Source: Schistocerca nitens (lineage: Eukaryota; Arthropoda; Insecta; Orthoptera; Acrididae). Taken from it: a DNA stretch of 64,000 nucleotides. The stretch lies in assembly GCF_023898315.1 (NCBI RefSeq), contig NC_064616.1, positions 539,081,602-539,145,601 of the forward strand, given 5' to 3'. A model generated the notes under the pieces. It had not been told where the DNA came from. It saw nothing but the letters and a program-made list of their open reading frames with translations, and did no database searches. Shown here one piece after another: positions 54,545-64,000 of the stretch (position 1 is its first letter; each line of letters begins with the position of its first letter). Both the position numbers and the translations under genes were made by a program.

Positions 54545-56088
54545 GAGTCGAAATTCCCTCAGACTTCAAGAAGAATATAATAATTCCAATCCCAAAGAAA
54601 GCAGGTGTTGACAGATGTGAAAATTACCGAACTATCAATTTAATAAGTCACAGCTGCAAAATACTAACGCGAATTCCTTACAGACGAATGGAAAAACTGA
54701 TAGAAGCCGACCTCAGGGAAGATCAGTTTGGATTCCGTGGAAATACTGGAACACGTGAGGCAATAATAACCCTACGACTTATGTTAGAAGAAAGATTAAG
54801 GAAAGGCAAACCTACGTTTCTAGCATTTGTAGACTTAGAGAAAGTGTTTGACAATGTTGATTGGAATACTCTCTTTCAAATTCTGAGGGTGGCAGGGATA
54901 AAATACAGGGAGCGAAAGGCTATTTACAATTTGTACAGAAAGCAGATAATAGTCATACGTGTCGAGGGGTATGAAAGGGAAGCAGTTGTTGGGGAGGGAG
55001 TGAGACAGCGTTGTAGCCTATCCCAGATGTTATTCAATCTGTACATCGAGCAAGGAATATAGGAAACAAAAGAAAAATTCGGAGTAGGTATTAAAATGCA
55101 TGGAGAAGAAATAAAAACTTTGAGGTTCGCCGATAACGTTGTAATTCTGTCAGAGACAGCAAAGGACTTGGAAGAGCAGTTGAACGGAATGGACAGTGTC
55201 TTGAAAGGAGGATATAAGATGAACATCAACAAAAGCAAAACGAGGATAATGGAATGTAGTCAAATTAAATCGGGTGATGCTGAGGGAATTAGATTAGGAA
55301 ATGAGACACTTAAAGTAGTAAAGGAGTTTTGCTATTTAGGGAGTAAAATAACTGATGATGGTCGAAGTAGAGAGGATACAAAAAGTACACTGGCAATGGC
55401 AAGGAAATCATTTCTGAAGAAGAGAAATTTGTTGACATCGAGTATAGATTTAAGTGTCAGGAAGTCGTTTCTGAAAGTATTTGTATGGAGTGTAGCCATG
55501 TATGGAAGTGAAACATGGACGATAACCAGTTTGGACAAGAAGAGAATAGAAGCTTTCGAAATGTGGTGCCACCGAAGAATGCTGAAGATAAGGTGGGTAG
55601 ATCACTTAACTAATGGCTGGCTCTGAGCACTATGCGACTTAACTTCTGAGGTCATCAGTCGCCTAGAACTTAGAACTAATTAAACCTAACTAACCTAAGG
55701 ACATCACACACATCCATGCCCGAGGCAGGATTCGAACCTGCGACCGTAGCGGGCGCGCGGCTCCAGACTGTAGCGACTAGAGCCGCACGGCCACTCCGGC
55801 CGGCCAACTAATGAGGAGGTATTGAATAGGATTGGGGAGAAGAGAAGTTTGTGGCACAACTTGACTAGAAGAAGGGATCGGTTGGTAGGACATGTTTTGA
55901 GGCATCAAGGGATCACAAATTTAGCATTGGAGGGCAGCGTGGAGGGTAAAAATCGTAGAGGGAGACCAAGAAATCAATACACTAAGCAGATTCAGAAGGA
56001 TGTAGGTTGCAGTAGGTACTGGGAGATGAAGAAGCTTGCACAGGATAGAGTAGCATGGAGAGCTGCATCAAACCAGTCTCAGGACTGA
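54541..56088 (+). pseudogene. RTE reverse transcriptase, copy B, broken
   Basis: 54541-55062 covers RT motifs 0 to B (KKNIIIPIPKKAG, LREDQFGFRGNTGTREA, FVDLEKVFDNVDW, GVRQRCSLSQMLFNLYIEQGI, then stop at 55060-55062). 55096-55626 begins at the catalytic box, which reads FADN (55126-55137), and runs to the SINE. 55822-56088 is the C-terminus after the SINE. In RTE enzymes the box is FADD, so the second Asp has become Asn. Confidence 0.92.
55616..55805 (-). repeat. tRNA-derived SINE (family A) inside RTE copy B
   Basis: Family A copy between direct repeats aactaatg (55608-55615 and 55806-55813). Removing it and one repeat restores continuity with the corresponding sequence of RTE copy A, confirming insertion after the LINE arrived. 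Slightly shortened at its tail end. Confidence 0.93.
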
Positions 56089-56360
56089 AGACCACAACAA
56101 CAACAACATAGCTGATGTCAGTATTCGGCGCTTGAATTAACGACCGCGATTATATATCACAGGACAGTGCCAGACAGAGCGATTACCAAATGTGAATAGG
56201 CAGAACTATAATGTTGCTGGTACTGTGTAATCTTGAATAGAGTGAATTGCAGAAGAGTAAAGAATTTAACACAACTGAGTGTATCATTTCATAGCTAGTA
56301 CTTTCCTATGTCATTTTATTGTCCTTATTTGTGTATTTCATGTTTGCAACCACCTGGTGG

Positions 56361-56566
56361 GCCGGCCGTTGTGGCCAAGCGGTTCTAGGCGCTTCAGTCT
56401 GGTAGCGCGCAACGGCTACGGTCGCAGGTTCGAATCCTGCCTCGGGCATGAATGTGTGTGATGTCCTTAGGTTAGTTAGGTTTAACTAGTTCTAAGTTCT
56501 AGGGGACTGATGACCTCATATGTTAAGTACCATAGTGCTCAGAGCCATTTGAACCATTTGAACCAA
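56361..56566 (+). repeat. tRNA-derived SINE (family A), plus orientation
   Basis: Begins gccggccgttgtgg, with the tRNA-like head (A-box region tggccaagcggttctagg, B-box ggttcgaatcc) and ends with a doubled tttgaacca. Direct repeats ctggtgg at 56354-56360 and 56567-56573, with partial agreement further out. Confidence 0.92.
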
Positions 56567-56573
56567 CTGGTGG

Positions 56574-57976
56574 AGGCAGTGTTTGTAGGTCAGCACATCT
56601 GAACGTTCTAGCGAATACTGAGGATATGGTTAGAAACCCATCAGATGTGCATACGACTAGTTAACGTCACATATAGAGCAAAGGGTAAGCTTACCCTTCT
56701 GGGGAGCGTATAAGTGTCAGGGCGACAAATTAGCGTTATAAAATCCGTTGTGAAAAATTTTTCACTTATACGTTCGGCTCTCAGGCGTAACCATCAGCAG
56801 AAAAGAGCAAAACTGAAGCGGTAGCTTACAATGTATATGAATTTTCTTTTTTGCCTTTTTCCAGGTTTAGCTCGAGAAGTTTAGCCTTCCTTTCCTCACT
56901 ATGAAAAGAGATTACGGATTTCCTATGAAGGAGTTGAGAATGTGGGTTCGCACTGTACTTCTTTCACGCTGTTGACGTTGTATTACAAATAAAACACATA
57001 GGTTCGGTTTGTGTGTCAATAAAAAAGTAATCATCCTCTCTCAGTGGACTGGAGCTTCGGAATTCGACCGATTTTCGTTTTGAGAACCGTAACTTCTCCT
57101 CGGCCATTTTTTCTTACTAATTTTGTCAAATAGTGAACACCCAGGAGAGAGTTTGACACCGACAACACTAACGAAACGATGTAAACTGACTCATCTAGCT
57201 GTGCGTGTATCTGCAGCAAACGTGGTAGTTAGAGAGATGTTGAGGGGGACAGCGCTCGCGTTAAAGCAGCGTAGGCATTCACGGGCGCCGGTGCCCACGT
57301 CCGCCCACCCCTGTTGTAAGTGGTTCTGGCTCCCCTTTGCTGATTCTTTTTCCTGATAATACCATTTATGATGGAATACAAACCAATCGCATGGGGATTT
57401 AACGATTTTCTCTTAACATCATGTACCTCTCTTGAGAGCATAATGCCTTTCCGCGACTAGAAAAACATACGTTTTGTCATTCCTTTCTTACGTCTGTCTG
57501 GTGGTTACATTTAAAGTCCTACAACACATTTTGATTACTACCTCTGCATAATACTATTTATTTCGTAGTGTATGTGCAGTGGCATTCATCTCCTAGATAT
57601 CCTGTGCTTCTGCCACAAATTTCGATTACTCTCTCTGTATAATTGCAGAATACCCTCTGTTACCATTTCATATCGGCAGTCTTCCACATTTTTACCATTT
57701 TTTCCGTGTTACCAGTATTTTCCATTTTTTCACATATTATCCATATCTTCTATTTTCCCACACGTTTCCATGTTTTGTGCGTAAATGTACAAGAATATTT
57801 ATGCTCCTAGTACGTAAACCACCATGTCACTGTCACTCTACTGAGTCAGCGAGATTCTGCAACGAGTGTGCAAGATCACGTGTCAATCTGAATCACACAA
57901 ATCACAGCTCCCAAGGAAAACCTATGTTGGCAACAAGCAACGCTTACAGGAAAAGGCAATACTTATACGCACACCG
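56574..57976. other. unassigned sequence
   Basis: No gene recognised. T-rich low-complexity stretch near 57.66-57.78 kb. Short frames only. Confidence 0.4.
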
Positions 57977-57987
57977 AAAAACACACA

Positions 57988-58036
<49 letters not shown>

Positions 58037-58041
58037 ATACA

Positions 58042-58099
<58 letters not shown>

Positions 58100-58100
58100 T
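57977..58100. repeat. compound (AC)n/(AG)n microsatellite
   Basis: A long run of AC with a few AT interruptions passes into AG repeats. His/Thr-rich frames across it are artefacts. Confidence 0.95.
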
Positions 58101-58203
58101 TACTTTAGACATCTCAAAAGTAACTTCATGCCTACTGGTTCTTAGAAAATATCATTCCACGACCAATTAAGAAATTATACTGTATGCTTATACTAATAGC
58201 ACA

Positions 58204-58392
58204 CAATCGCTCTGAGCACTATGGAACTTAACATCTGTGGTCAACAGTCCCCTAGAACTTAGAACTACTTAAACCTAACTAACCTAAGGACATCACACAC
58301 ATCCATGCCAGAGGCAGGATTCGAACCTGCGACCGTAGCAGTCGCGCGGTTCCGGACTGAGCGCCTAGAACCGCTAGACCACCGCGGCCGGC
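58204..58392 (-). repeat. tRNA-derived SINE (family A) with 13-bp target duplication
   Basis: Family A copy flanked by perfect repeats tactaatagcaca at 58191-58203 and 58393-58405. The tail end lacks the tttgaacca doublet. Confidence 0.94.
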
Positions 58393-58405
58393 TACTAATA
58401 GCACA

Positions 58406-59104
<699 letters not shown>

Positions 59105-59276
59105 CGAATTGTATTTGGCAGTTTGCATTGCCTGTGTTGACGGAGCTCTTTTTTCTAGAATGTGATTTGGAGAGGCAAGTGATACTGCGGACACTATGCT
59201 GACAACACTTGCTTACTGGAGGGCTCAAAATCTCTGTTAGATGTTAACTTGACAGGGAACACAATAAAAGCATATA

Positions 59277-60698
59277 CACTCCTGGAAATTGAAATAAGAA
59301 CACCGTGAATTCATTGTCCCAGGAAGGGGAAACTTTATTGACACATTCCTGGGGTCAGATACATCACATGATCACACTGACAGAACCACAGGCACATAGA
59401 CACAGGCAACAGAGCATGCACAATGTCGGCACTAGTACAGTGTATATCCACCTTTCGCAGCAATGCAGGCTGCTATTCTCCCATGGAGACGATCGTAGAG
59501 ATGCTGGATGTAGTCCTGTGGAACGGCTTGCCATGCCATTTCCACCTGGCGCCTCAGTTGGACCAGCGTTCGTGCTGGACGTGCAGACCGCGTGAGACGA
59601 CGCTTCATCCAGTCCCAAACATGCTCAATGGGGGACAGATCCGGAGATCTTGCTGGCCAGGGTAGTTGACTTACACCTTCTAGAGCACGTTGGGTGGCAC
59701 GGGATACATGCGGACGTGCATTGACCTGTTGGAACAGCAAGTTCCCTTGCCGGTCTAGGAATGGTAGAACGATGGGTTCGATGACGGTTTGGATGTACCG
59801 TGCACTATTCAGTGTCCCCTCGACGATCACCAGTGGTGTACGGCCAGTGTAGGAGATCGCTCCCCACACCATGATGGCGGGTGTTGGCCCTGTGTGCCTC
59901 GGTCGTATGCAGTCCTGATTGTGGCGCTCACCTGCACGGCGCCAAACACGCATACGACCATCATTGGCACCAAGGCAGAAGCGACTCTCATCGCTGAAGA
60001 CGACACGTCTCCATTCGTCCCTCCATTCACGCCTGTCGCGACACCACTGGAGGCGGGCTGCACGATGTTGGGGCGTGAGCGGAAGACGGCCTAACGGTGT
60101 GCGGGACCGTAGCCCAGCTTCATGGAGACGGTTGCGAATGGTCCTCGCCGATACCCCAGGAGCAACAGTGTCCCTAATTTGCTGGCAAGTGGCGGTGCGG
60201 TCCCCTACGGCACTGCGTAGGATCCTACGGTCTTGGCGTGCATCCGTGCGTCGCTGCGGTCCGGTCCCAGGTCGACGGGCACGTGCACCTTCCGCCGACC
60301 ACTGGCGACAACATCGATGTACTGTGGAGACCTCACGCCCCACGTGTTGAGCAATTCGGCGGTACGTCCACCCGGCCTCCCGCGTGCCCACTATACGCCC
60401 TCGCTCAAAGTCCGTCAACTGCACATACGGTTCACGTCCACGCTGTCGCGGCATGCTACCAGTGTTAAAGACTGCGATGGAGCTCCGTATGCCACGGCAA
60501 ACTGGCTGACACTGACGGCGGCGGTGCACAAATGCTGCGCAGCTAGCGCCATTCGACGGCCAACACCGCGGTTCCTGGTGTGTCCGCTGTGCCGTGCGTG
60601 TGATCATTGCTTGTACAGCCCTCTCGCAGTGTCCGGAGCAAGTATGGTGGGTCTGACACACCGGTGTCAATGTGTTCTTTTTTCCATTTCCAGGAGTG
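59277..60698 (-). mobile_element. Tc1-like transposon, copy C (1422 bp)
   Basis: Same ends as copy B, flanked by TA (59275-59276 and 60699-60700). Same length and almost the same sequence as copies A and B, so these insertions are recent relative to everything around them. Confidence 0.96.
59432..60454 (-). CDS. Tc1-like transposase (copy C), open but catalytic Asp replaced
   Basis: 340 residues from MPRQRGREP at 60454 with no stop or frameshift. The second catalytic residue, D244 of copies A and B, is Val here (FQQVNARPH; base 59724, GAC to GTC on the coding strand). D155 and E277 are unchanged. A DDE transposase without this Asp is not expected to cut DNA, though the DNA-binding domain is intact, so it might act as a competitor at the shared TIRs. 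Other changes include M to T in the GMREAGW segment and G to A in the TPGIMVW segment. Confidence 0.93.
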   Translation of the reverse strand: MPRQRGREPYVQLTDFERGRIVGTREAGWTYRRIAQHVGREVSTVHRCCRQWSAEGARARRPGTGPQRRTDARQDRRILRSAVGDRTATCQQIRDTVAPGVSARTIRNRLHEAGLRSRTPLGRLPLTPQHRAARLQWCRDRREWRDEWRRVVFSDESRFCLGANDGRMRVWRRAGERHNQDCIRPRHTGPTPAIMVWGAISYTGRTPLVIVEGTLNSARYIQTVIEPIVLPFLDRQGNLLFQQVNARPHVSRATQRALEGVSQLPWPARSPDLSPIEHVWDWMKRRLTRSARPARTLVQLRRQVEMAWQAVPQDYIQHLYDRLHGRIAACIAAKGGYTLY

Positions 60699-60857
60699 TA
60701 TAATGTTGCACAGTATCTCTTACTAGGGTGTTCTGAAGGGCGAGCATCCGAATTTTTTTGTGATGGAGATATTAAAATTTTTAAATGAACAAATTGTTAT
60801 TGATATTCTACATCTTTATCGTTCTTTATATTACATCTCTACCCTTTCAGACTCAGA

Positions 60858-61238
60858 GTGCGTGATAACCCCTCTTACCCGGTCACTCTGCCGGACATAC
60901 TGCAGAATAGGCACGAGATGAAAGCTGCTCTGGCAGTCCCTGTGACCCTGGAGCCGCTTCACTGCAAGAACAAGGTGCTGCAGTGCTTCAGGTGTCAGGG
61001 ACTGGATCATATTGCCGCCCACTGCCAGATGCCCATGCGCTGTAGAAAATGCGCCGAACCACACGACACTAGGACTTGCACAGTAAAACACATGGACCCG
61101 CAGATAAAGTGCACACTGTGTGGGAAAAATTACACGGCAGGGTACCAAGGCTGCGAGGTCCACAAAAAACGCACACAGAAGGCCAAGGGTGCGAAGGCCG
61201 CACCATACACACGAAAACAACACACAGCTGCCTCATGA
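60858..61238 (+). pseudogene. LINE ORF1 C-terminus with three zinc knuckles (copy 2)
   Basis: The frame shows three Cys/His clusters in a row: CFRCQGLDHIAAHC, CRKCAEPHDTRTC and CTLCGKNYTAGYQGC. This is the arrangement of Jockey-group ORF1 nucleic-acid-binding domains and is far better kept than in copy 1. The upstream phrase YPVTLPDILQNRHEMKAA matches copy 1. The N-terminal half is missing. Confidence 0.85.
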
Positions 61239-61384
61239 AGCCACACAGAGAGACAATACAGGACAACACACACTGACAAACCTTGGGTAAAACCAATGCC
61301 TAACACTCCAAGGGCAACATATGCAGAAGTGGTCTATCCACCAAAGAGACACGAAAACGTCAAGAAATCGGCGCGAGCCCTGTC

Positions 61385-61868
61385 ACCTACCGTAAAGACA
61401 GGCTAACCCAAGGCGGAGGAGTGGCCATATACATAAAAAGAGGGATCCCCCACCCCCAGGTATTCATATCAGCTACCAATAAAATAAAAGCAGTGGCCGT
61501 GGAAGTAACCACTGCCACCAGACCCCTAACAATCACCCACAAGACGAGATAAACGAGGGAGACATAGCTGCTCTAGGGCAAATTGATGGCAAACTCATAA
61601 TAGGGAGTGACTTCAGTGCCAAACACACTGATTGTAACTCTAGAGTAACCTCCAGACCAGGCGCCAAACTGCAACGACTAGCACTCGCCCACCACTTCGA
61701 AACATGGGCTCCGGTCGAGCTCACACATTTTCCAAAACATGGAGGTAGGCCCGACGTGGTAGACATAGCCCTCACCAGGAAGATCGCGGGGATTGTGGCC
61801 GCAAGGACAATCAACAGAATGTCCTCCGACCACAACCCAATGATTCTAGAGGTCGATGTGGGAGAATA
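61385..61868 (+). pseudogene. LINE endonuclease domain (copy 2), broken
   Basis: Reads GGGVAIYIKRGIPHPQ, ATNKIKAVAVEVTTATRP, then after a frame change IIGSDFSAKHTD and KHGGRPDVVDIALTRK. The catalytic loop reads GSDFSAKH. The first part of the domain is deleted; stops and frameshifts remain. Confidence 0.8.
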
Positions 61869-62012
61869 GGTAGCACTCCCACGGTACGAGACATCTTGCA
61901 AACGTACAGACTGGGAACGACACCGAGAAACTGTCCCCTCTGATATCGCTCGCGCTCCGCCACCTATTGCCGAAGCAGTAGAACAAGCGCTACAAGACTA
62001 ACAGGAACCATC

Positions 62013-62713
62013 TTGCAGGCAGCGGAAGATGCCACTCCCCCACAAAGGGATGGCCCGCCCCCGCAGTTACAACTCCCGGAATATCTACTAACACAAATCC
62101 GTCATAAGAAGAGAGTGGCAAAAGAGTGGAAGATCACCAAAAATCAGGCCGCCAGGAGGCTGCTCAACCGTCTACAGAGAGACCTGAAGGTAGTACTCAA
62201 TGAGGACAGAAACCAAGCAATGGCAAAACTGCCTCACAGTCCCAAAATAGATTATCACACACTATGACAAGCAACCAAAGAATTTACCAGAAGACGCGCT
62301 AGGTGCCTCCTCTGCACGGCGGGACGGGTCTGGCCTACAGCCATGCTGTAAAGACGAATGCACTCGCCGACACCTTCGAGAAGCAGTTTCAAGTGGCAAA
62401 AACCCCAGGATGACAAACATGAAGAGGTAGTCCGTCGTCAACTGGCTGTCTTCCTCAACGCTGCGGACGACCCACAGGACGAACCCCCACTTTCCGCCCC
62501 CGGAGACGTGGCAAAAGTAGTTAAGTTCCTTCCTACAAAAAAGGCACCAGGACACGACAGTGTTACCAACCAGCTAGTTAAAAAGCTCCCGCCCTCGGCT
62601 ATCGAACACCTCGCGAACGTCTTCAACGAGATTACTCGTACCTGCGAGCTCCCAGCATACTGGAAACACGCTGAAGTGGTCGCGATACACAAACCAGGGA
62701 AAGACACTTTATT
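62013..62713 (+). pseudogene. LINE RT N-terminal part (copy 2), truncated
   Basis: A frame with LLTQIRHKKRVAKEWKITKN and AARRLLNRLQRDLK (62013-62267) is followed by one with LPTKKAPGHDSVTNQLVKKL and HAEVVAIHKPGKDTLF (to about 62710). It ends before motif A. Confidence 0.82.
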
Positions 62714-64000
62714 CGCACGGGAAAGCGGTCTGCGTGGCGCCACCTGGGGAAGGTGTGTTGCCTTCCGAAACTGGGTTAAAACCGCCAGGAGACCCTCTGA
62801 TTCCCGGAAATCTTCAGACTGTCTGAAGTGATCTGTGGCTCAGAGGAACCTGAGTGGGGCGGGGACCGTAATGTCCTATCCCGTGGCCTTGACGTGGCCC
62901 CGGCGCTCTGTAGCCCCCTAGATGGGGTGAAGCTAACACGGGAAGGGCCGTCCATGCATGACGTTAAAAGGCTAGCCCTTAACTGGGTGCAATCCTCACC
63001 GATCCGCACTGGCCCACCGTGAATTATCAAAAGCGGTGGGTGAGACATGATCGGCCATGATCCCCCAGTACGTGTGGAGGCCCTCCGGGGAACGTAACTC
63101 GGGTTTGAGTGCCGCACCGTCTCGATGATGTCAAACTCCACAACATAAGACCCGGGCCATTCCATCATTCTTTCAACATCATCACAATCTCATAACATCT
63201 CCGGGCTGTGGAAAGGTGAGGGTTGTCGTTGTGTCAAGGAAGGACGCTAAACTCCCGTCAAGGTAGGACGTTAAACGCCCCCAACCCAAAGCGAAAGCAA
63301 AGGGTGCGTGGCGCAGGGGGAGCTGCGCAACAGAGGACACCACACCAACTGTGTCCTCACGCCGGTAGCTGGTTTGCCGTCGTGGGATCCTGCCCCAAGT
63401 CGGCAAGTGTGCTTCGCCGCGCCTCTGGTCTTCCGAGGCGTGCTCCGCCAAGCCCAGGAGGTGGTAACACAACCTGGGTGAGGTTAGATGGGCCCAGACC
63501 CCCGAACGACTGGGTGACCGGCCCGTCACCTGAGTAGGAGTGGGTCCTTGGCCGTCAGGTGGAAGCTTGGGCCAGTAGGGGGCGAAGGGCGGGAGGTGCA
63601 TCCGCCTCCCCGGAGTGCGGGGCATACTTGCCGGTGCGAGATAGGTGAAATCGGAGGTGGCTAGTTTGTCGAAGAGGACCAGTGCGCTGGAAACGGCGCG
63701 CTGAACCTGGCAGCTCTGAGGAGTCCTTGGTCTAGGGGCGAGGCCGGTGGACGAGCTGCACTTAGTCCCCCCCCCCCCCCATGCCAGAGGAGCCGGTCCG
63801 GGGCAAGAGACGTGGCTCCCAATTTTCTCGCTTGTCAAACTGGAATGATGGCTACAGAAGAGACAAGCGAATCGAGTGCGCCCTCGCGGGCTTCTATGCT
63901 AGCTGATTTCTCGCCACAAGATGGCCTGAATCAAGCGACGGAGGAAACTACGACATAAAGATTCATGAGGCTAAGCCAATTCATAGACCAAAATGTCAAG
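62714..64000 (+). other. GC-rich sequence, possibly the 5' region of another LINE
   Basis: Composition changes at the end of Jockey copy 2. The stretch has no motif-bearing long frame; frames on both strands at 62.8-63.84 kb look like GC-driven noise. A C-run lies at about 63768-63780, followed by possible starts at 63781 and 63847 (MMATEETSESSAPSRASM) near the window end. A LINE 5' untranslated region plus ORF1 start is one reading, but the window ends before it can be tested. Confidence 0.3.

Larger units (their letters stand above)
52712..56106 (+). mobile_element. RTE-type LINE, copy B, near full length
   Basis: Starts with a GC-moderate 5' region, encodes endonuclease and RT, and ends in an acaacaacaac tail. 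Flanking 13-mers catagcggatgtc (52706-52718) and catagctgatgtc (56107-56119) differ at one base and are the likely target duplication, overlapping the element's first bases. A family A SINE is inserted at 55616-55805. The copy is inactive. Confidence 0.93.
60850..62713 (+). mobile_element. Jockey-like LINE, copy 2, partial with internal deletion
   Basis: Corresponds to about 7.18-9.42 kb of copy 1. Relative to copy 1 about 0.47 kb spanning the end of ORF1 and start of ORF2 is missing (junction near 61.37 kb). It stops abruptly at about 62713 inside RT, where unrelated GC-rich sequence begins. Confidence 0.88.

Noticed and set aside
62840..63120. Segment resembling ribosomal DNA by GC content and phrasing
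   Set aside because: No recognisable 18S or 28S core sequence could be read in it.
63182..63838. 218-codon minus-strand frame in GC-rich sequence
   Set aside because: No recognisable domain, overlapping open frames on the other strand, and GC content that makes long frames likely by chance.

Overview
This window looks like animal, most likely insect, repeat-rich intergenic DNA. The repeat families (several tRNA-derived SINEs, a 5S rRNA-derived SINE, an RTE-type LINE with an (AAC)n tail, Tc1/mariner elements, a Penelope-like element) are ones I associate with orthopterans, especially grasshoppers and locusts. That species guess is recognition from memory, not a search. I found no intact host protein-coding gene and no real tRNA or rRNA gene.

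Layout. 1-4.1 kb: Ty3/gypsy gag-pol remnant with a SINE in gag. 6.2-10.8 kb: decayed Jockey-like LINE. 10.87-15.5 kb: second Ty3/gypsy remnant on the minus strand, split by a nearly intact mariner (11.31-12.63 kb) and carrying a 3 x 163-bp tandem repeat in gag. 15.6-17.2 kb: LTR-like block. 17.3-17.84 kb: 5S-derived SINE with a 138-bp insert. 17.8-21.9 kb: unassigned. 21.92-23.34 kb: intact Tc1-like element. 24.6-25.4 kb: CR1-like LINE tail. 25.49-26.92 kb: decayed Tc1 element. 27.3-27.7 kb: transposase scrap. 28.91-30.33 kb: second intact Tc1 copy. 30.77-31.94 kb: Penelope-like element with hammerhead-like motifs in inverted terminal repeats. 32.4-33.8 kb: hAT-like pseudogene. 34.5-36.17 kb: old RTE LINE.

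36.17-40.92 kb is the most unusual part. It is a visibly AT-rich block with decayed genes on both strands: a BRO-N-like gene, a matrix-metalloproteinase homologue, a RING-like finger, a SAP-like helix, tryptophan-containing repeats, and one open 132-codon frame. The mix and base composition suggest a decayed endogenous copy of part of a large insect dsDNA virus, entomopoxvirus-like as first hypothesis. A SINE sits inside it. A DNA transposon with long inverted arms (40.92-42.75 kb) caps its right edge.

42.8-48.4 kb holds scattered SINEs and a CR1 tail. 48.4-51.0 kb: SINE split by an RTE LINE. 52.2-52.7 kb: an orphan heat-shock-like promoter, followed directly by a near full-length RTE LINE (52.71-56.11 kb), itself hit by a SINE. 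56.4-59.1 kb: SINEs and large microsatellites. 59.28-60.70 kb: third Tc1 copy with a catalytic substitution. 60.85-62.71 kb: second Jockey-like copy. 62.7-64 kb: GC-rich sequence that may begin another LINE.

The genes do not form a pathway; the window is a record of nested insertions. Two points go beyond a repeat catalogue: the virus-derived block, and two RTE copies that share the same inactivating lesions and so seem to have been mobilised from an already defective source.
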